Positions 60,954 to 64,000 of a DNA stretch of 64,000 nt are shown here, in pieces. Made by a program: the position numbers and the translations under genes. The notes below the pieces were generated by a model. The model worked only from the letters and a program-made list of their open reading frames with translations, was not told the DNA's origin and did not search any database. Each line of letters starts with the position of its first letter. The first letter of the stretch is position 1. Origin of the DNA: Clostridium saccharoperbutylacetonicum N1-4(HMT) (GTDB lineage Bacteria; Bacillota; Clostridia; Clostridiales; Clostridiaceae); contig NC_020291.1 in NCBI RefSeq assembly GCF_000340885.1, positions 2,479,001-2,543,000 on the forward strand. Reading direction: 5' to 3'.

Positions 60954-63161
60954 ATGGCAATTAAATACAGCGAAAAATCTAGAGAATTTCATTTATATAA
61001 TAAAGAAATAAGCTATATTATAAAAATATTAGATAATAACCAATTGGGAAATTTGTATTATGGAAAAAGAATTCATCATAAAGAATCTTTTTCATATCTT
61101 TTAGAAGGGGGAATGCGTCCATTAGCAGCATATGTATTTGAAGGTGATACTAACTTTTCACTTCAACATACAAGACAAGAATATCCCTCTTATGGTACAA
61201 CAGACTTTAGATATCCTGCCTTTGAAATAAAGCAGAAGAATGGAAGTAAGATAACTTGTTTTGAATTTGAGGCATATAACATTTTTAAAGGTAAAAAGAA
61301 GCTGGAGAAACTTCCTGCGACTTACGTTGAAAATGAAATTGAAGCACAAACCTTAGAAATAATATTGTACGATAAGCTTATAAAAACAAGATTAGTTTTA
61401 AGTTATACTATTTACAAGGATTTACCTGTTATAGCAAGGAATGCGAAATTTCTGCATGAAGGAAAAGAAGAAATTGTTTTGACAAAAGCGATGAGCTGCA
61501 GTTTAGATCTGCCAGATTATGATTATGAAATGGTACATTTAGCGGGAGCTTGGAGTAGGGAAAGACATGTGAAAATTAAAAGTTTAGAACAAGGAGTTCA
61601 ATCAATTTATAGCTTAAGAGGTACAAGTAGCGCAGAACATAATCCTTTTATAGCATTAAAAAGACCAAATACAACTGAATTTGAAGGTGAAGTTTATGGC
61701 CTTAGCTTAGTTTATAGTGGTAATTTTTTAGGCGAAGTATTGGTAGATACTCATGGCACCTCAAGAATTATGTTAGGAATTCATCCTAATATGTTTGAAT
61801 GGAGATTAAAGGAAAATGAAAGATTTCAAACGCCAGAAGTTGTAATGGTTTATTCAGATAAAGGCTTAAATGGAATGAGTCAAGTTTACCATAAATTATA
61901 TAGATCAAGACTAGCAAGGGGATTTTGGAGAGATAAGGTGCGTCCAATCTTAATAAATAACTGGGAAGCTACGTCCTTTGATTTTAATGAGGAAAGAATA
62001 CTTAAGATTGCTAAAGCTGCAAAAGACCTTGGAATAGAGTTATTTGTATTAGATGATGGATGGTTTGGAGAGCGTAATAATGATAAAGCTGGTCTAGGAG
62101 ATTGGTATGTAAATACTAAAAAACTTCCTGCTGGAATAGTTGGACTTTCAAAGAAAATTGAAGAAATAGGAATGAAGTTCGGGCTTTGGTTTGAGCCTGA
62201 GATGGTTAATAAAGATAGTAAGTTATATAGAAGTCATCCTGATTGGATTATTCATACACCAAATAGAACAGCATCTCATTGTAGAAATCAATATATATTA
62301 GATTTTTCTAGAAAAGAAGTAATTGATTATATATATGAAGCTATGTCAAAGGTATTGCGTGAAGCGTCAATATCATATGTAAAATGGGATATGAATAGAT
62401 ATATGACTGAATGTTACAGCGTTGTTAAAATAGCAGAAAATCAAGGCAAAGTAATGCATGAATATATTTTAGGGGTGTATTCCTTATATGAAAAATTAAC
62501 CTCTGAATTCCCATATATTTTATTTGAGTCATGTTCAAGTGGTGGTGCAAGATTTGATCCAGGAATACTTTATTATGCGCCACAAGGCTGGACAAGTGAT
62601 AATACAGATGCAGTTGAAAGGATGAAAATACAATATGGAACTTCTTTTGTATATCCAATAAGTAGCATGGGAGCACATGTATCTGAAGTGCCAAATCAGC
62701 AGGTGTTTAGAACAACTCCCCTTGAAACTAGAGCAAAGGTAGCATACTTTGGTGCTTTTGGATATGAGTTGGATTTGAATAATTTATCAAAGAAAGAAAG
62801 AGAAATAGTAAAAAGGCAAGTTGAATTTATGAAAGCTAAGAGGGAACTAATTCAAAAAGGAATTTTTTATAGATTGGTAAGTCCTTTTGAAAACAATATA
62901 AATTCTTGGATGGTTGTGGCAGAAGATAAATCTGAAGCAGTAGTAGGGTATTATAAAATACTGAATACAGCAAATGACGGGTTTAAGAGAATTAAATTGC
63001 AAGGGTTAGATTCAAACAAAAAATATTATATTAATGAAGATAAACAAAATGCATTTTTTGGCGATGAATTGATGTTTGCAGGAATACCAGTAAAGCAAGA
63101 AGAGCTTTGTAACAATGGTGGAGATTTTTCATCAATTATATATTATTTAAAAGAAGAATAA
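60954..63161 (+). CDS. alpha-galactosidase, GH36
   Basis: A 735-residue cytosolic enzyme of GH36. An N-terminal beta domain (1-320) precedes the barrel. The catalytic nucleophile is Asp479 in YVKWDMNRY, and the acid/base is in GWTSDNTDAVER (Asp549). Other family blocks are LFVLDDGWFG and ESCSSGGARFDPGILYYAPQ. It hydrolyses melibiose, raffinose or galactomannan oligosaccharides taken up by the ABC system. ATG 60954 lies after GGGAGGGAGA; the in-frame ATG 60936 is part of that site. It follows the permease gene by 42 bases. Confidence 0.94.
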   Translation: MAIKYSEKSREFHLYNKEISYIIKILDNNQLGNLYYGKRIHHKESFSYLLEGGMRPLAAYVFEGDTNFSLQHTRQEYPSYGTTDFRYPAFEIKQKNGSKITCFEFEAYNIFKGKKKLEKLPATYVENEIEAQTLEIILYDKLIKTRLVLSYTIYKDLPVIARNAKFLHEGKEEIVLTKAMSCSLDLPDYDYEMVHLAGAWSRERHVKIKSLEQGVQSIYSLRGTSSAEHNPFIALKRPNTTEFEGEVYGLSLVYSGNFLGEVLVDTHGTSRIMLGIHPNMFEWRLKENERFQTPEVVMVYSDKGLNGMSQVYHKLYRSRLARGFWRDKVRPILINNWEATSFDFNEERILKIAKAAKDLGIELFVLDDGWFGERNNDKAGLGDWYVNTKKLPAGIVGLSKKIEEIGMKFGLWFEPEMVNKDSKLYRSHPDWIIHTPNRTASHCRNQYILDFSRKEVIDYIYEAMSKVLREASISYVKWDMNRYMTECYSVVKIAENQGKVMHEYILGVYSLYEKLTSEFPYILFESCSSGGARFDPGILYYAPQGWTSDNTDAVERMKIQYGTSFVYPISSMGAHVSEVPNQQVFRTTPLETRAKVAYFGAFGYELDLNNLSKKEREIVKRQVEFMKAKRELIQKGIFYRLVSPFENNINSWMVVAEDKSEAVVGYYKILNTANDGFKRIKLQGLDSNKKYYINEDKQNAFFGDELMFAGIPVKQEELCNNGGDFSSIIYYLKEE

Positions 63162-63417
63162 ATACTTAGCATCTACAGACATAGGTAGTTAATGACTATA
63201 AATCAGAAATGCTTTTTATTAAAAAATAATTGTTTCTTGAAGATGAATAATTGACAAGCTAAATATATAGAAAATGAAAAGCATTATTCTGTATTTATAA
63301 ATAAAGTTTTAAAAAGAAAAGGGGTGATTTTGAAAAGAAAAGAGATATAGAAGGGTTTAAAAATCAAGTGAATTTCACGATTTTGTGAAAATAAAAAGTT
63401 TTGAGGAGGTTGGGTAT
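63162..63417. other. intergenic region before the secreted hydrolase
   Basis: AT-rich, with no clear terminator for the alpha-galactosidase gene. A TTTTGTGAAAATAAAAAG stretch and GAGGAGG (63403-63409) near the right end precede the next start. Confidence 0.35.
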
Positions 63418-64000
63418 ATGAAAAAAGTTTTAGCAAAAGTTTTGTGTCTATCTATAATGGTAGTATTGGCGCCTACATCAGGAATAAAAGCGTCAGCAGC
63501 TAGTTCTATTAATGTTGACTGTGGAAGTGTACTTAGGAATGCAACGCATTGTGCAAGTGGATCTCTTTATGGAATGACTGAAACTAAACCAGCGGATGTT
63601 AGTGGTCTTGTAGCTCCACTTAATCCATATGTAATGAGAAATCCTGCTAGAGGGGGTTCTGGAAATCAGCATAGTTTTGGTGCTGCAATACCTGTTTCAG
63701 GAAAGCTTGCCTCAGTTCCAAGTGCTAAGGTATCAATTGATCTAGCAGATATGCTTCCAGGTTGGCCATATAAATGGCCAGGTATGACAAGTTGGATTAA
63801 TCAAGTGAATTCCTTTATTTCTGATAAGAAAGCATCTGGTAGAAATAATTATTATGGTTATGAAATATGGAATGAACCAGATGGTACCTGGAACACAGCT
63901 AATGGAAGCTTTAATGATATGTGGAAACAAACTTATAATGCTATTCGTGCTAACGATCCAAGTGCTAAAATAATAGGTCCTTGTTACAGTTATTATAATC
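63418..64000 (+). CDS. secreted glycoside hydrolase, clan GH-A type (3' end outside window)
   Basis: The frame is open from ATG 63418 to the end of the window (194 codons). It has GAGGAGG upstream and a signal peptide (KKVLAKVLCLSIMVVLAPTS, cut near SAA). The mature part looks like a beta/alpha barrel glycosidase: YVMRNPARGG, DLADMLPGWPY, and GYEIWNEPDGTWN with the Asn-Glu-Pro of the acid/base strand of clan GH-A (GH39/GH5-like). Catalytic nucleophile lies beyond the window. Plant polysaccharide breakdown is the likely role. Confidence 0.8.
   Translation, partial: MKKVLAKVLCLSIMVVLAPTSGIKASAASSINVDCGSVLRNATHCASGSLYGMTETKPADVSGLVAPLNPYVMRNPARGGSGNQHSFGAAIPVSGKLASVPSAKVSIDLADMLPGWPYKWPGMTSWINQVNSFISDKKASGRNNYYGYEIWNEPDGTWNTANGSFNDMWKQTYNAIRANDPSAKIIGPCYSYYN

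Noticed and set aside
1..64000. CRISPR arrays, tRNA, rRNA and insertion-sequence transposases
   Set aside because: No regularly spaced direct repeats, no cloverleaf or rRNA-like stretches and no transposase motifs were noticed by eye on either strand; a covariance-model scan would settle the tRNA point.

Overview
The window is a very AT-rich stretch of a low-GC Firmicute chromosome. Strong AGGAGG ribosome sites, many short operons closed by hairpin-plus-T terminators, ctfAB-type CoA transferase genes, an agrBD locus, DUF4317 and DUF4179 proteins and MocR regulators all point to a solventogenic or saccharolytic Clostridium (sensu stricto, C. beijerinckii-like). No rRNA, tRNA, CRISPR array or intact transposase gene was seen.

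Layout. 1-8.1 kb: end of a membrane protein, an orphan hybrid-free sensor histidine kinase, a two-permease ABC-2 exporter, a HAD phosphatase, an ArsR-type regulator and a metallo-beta-lactamase-fold hydrolase. 8.5-12.1 kb: an agr-type peptide signalling locus (DUF5317 membrane protein, AgrC-like membrane domain without kinase, AgrB, and a 41-residue AgrD) followed by a GGDEF/HD-GYP cyclic-di-GMP enzyme. 12.2-16.1 kb: DUF4317 protein and a chemoreceptor. 16.1-27.2 kb: the most interesting region, a probable anaerobic phloroglucinol / acylphloroglucinol degradation locus. It holds CoA transferase A/B, a cupin, an SDR (phloroglucinol reductase candidate), a cyclase-family hydrolase (dihydrophloroglucinol cyclohydrolase candidate), a BKACE/DUF849 enzyme (triacetate cleavage candidate), a 3-hydroxyacyl-CoA-dehydrogenase-like enzyme (3-hydroxy-5-oxohexanoate dehydrogenase candidate), a PAS-AAA-Fis sigma-54 activator, a PhlG/phloretin-hydrolase-like C-C hydrolase and two membrane proteins. 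Two near-perfect -24/-12 sigma-54 promoters and several copies of a TAATACA-N4-TGTATTA palindrome tie the parts into one regulon.

27.7-34.8 kb: three regulator/oxidoreductase sets (HxlR with an Old Yellow Enzyme, LysR with an NmrA-type SDR, ArsR with a second Old Yellow Enzyme), plausibly electrophile or quinone defence. 35.2-37.1 kb: a secreted CBM9-esterase. 37.4-46.8 kb: many single-gene cassettes (hypotheticals, a frameshifted acetyltransferase, HD hydrolase, secreted GH16, RibD-like reductase, alpha/beta hydrolase, SmtB-like ArsR, VOC protein, 4Fe-4S protein, DJ-1) that share similar promoter and terminator modules. 46.9-55.9 kb: two paralogous MocR regulators carrying the same TGTACCGGTAYA box, acetyltransferases, a DMT permease, an anchored alpha/beta hydrolase, an ECF sigma factor with DUF4179 anti-sigma, and small membrane proteins. 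56.4-64 kb: an AraC regulator diverging from a sugar ABC importer plus GH36 alpha-galactosidase operon, then the start of a secreted glycoside hydrolase cut by the window end.

A family of about 315-bp fold-back elements with TATAGATATCCAA ends occurs three times in full (one carrying an internal tandem insert) and once as a 36-bp remnant; two copies bracket the sigma-54 activator, PhlG-like hydrolase and transport genes. Several gene fragments (CPBP protease, XRE start, arsR tail, others) show that this part of the chromosome has been remodelled.
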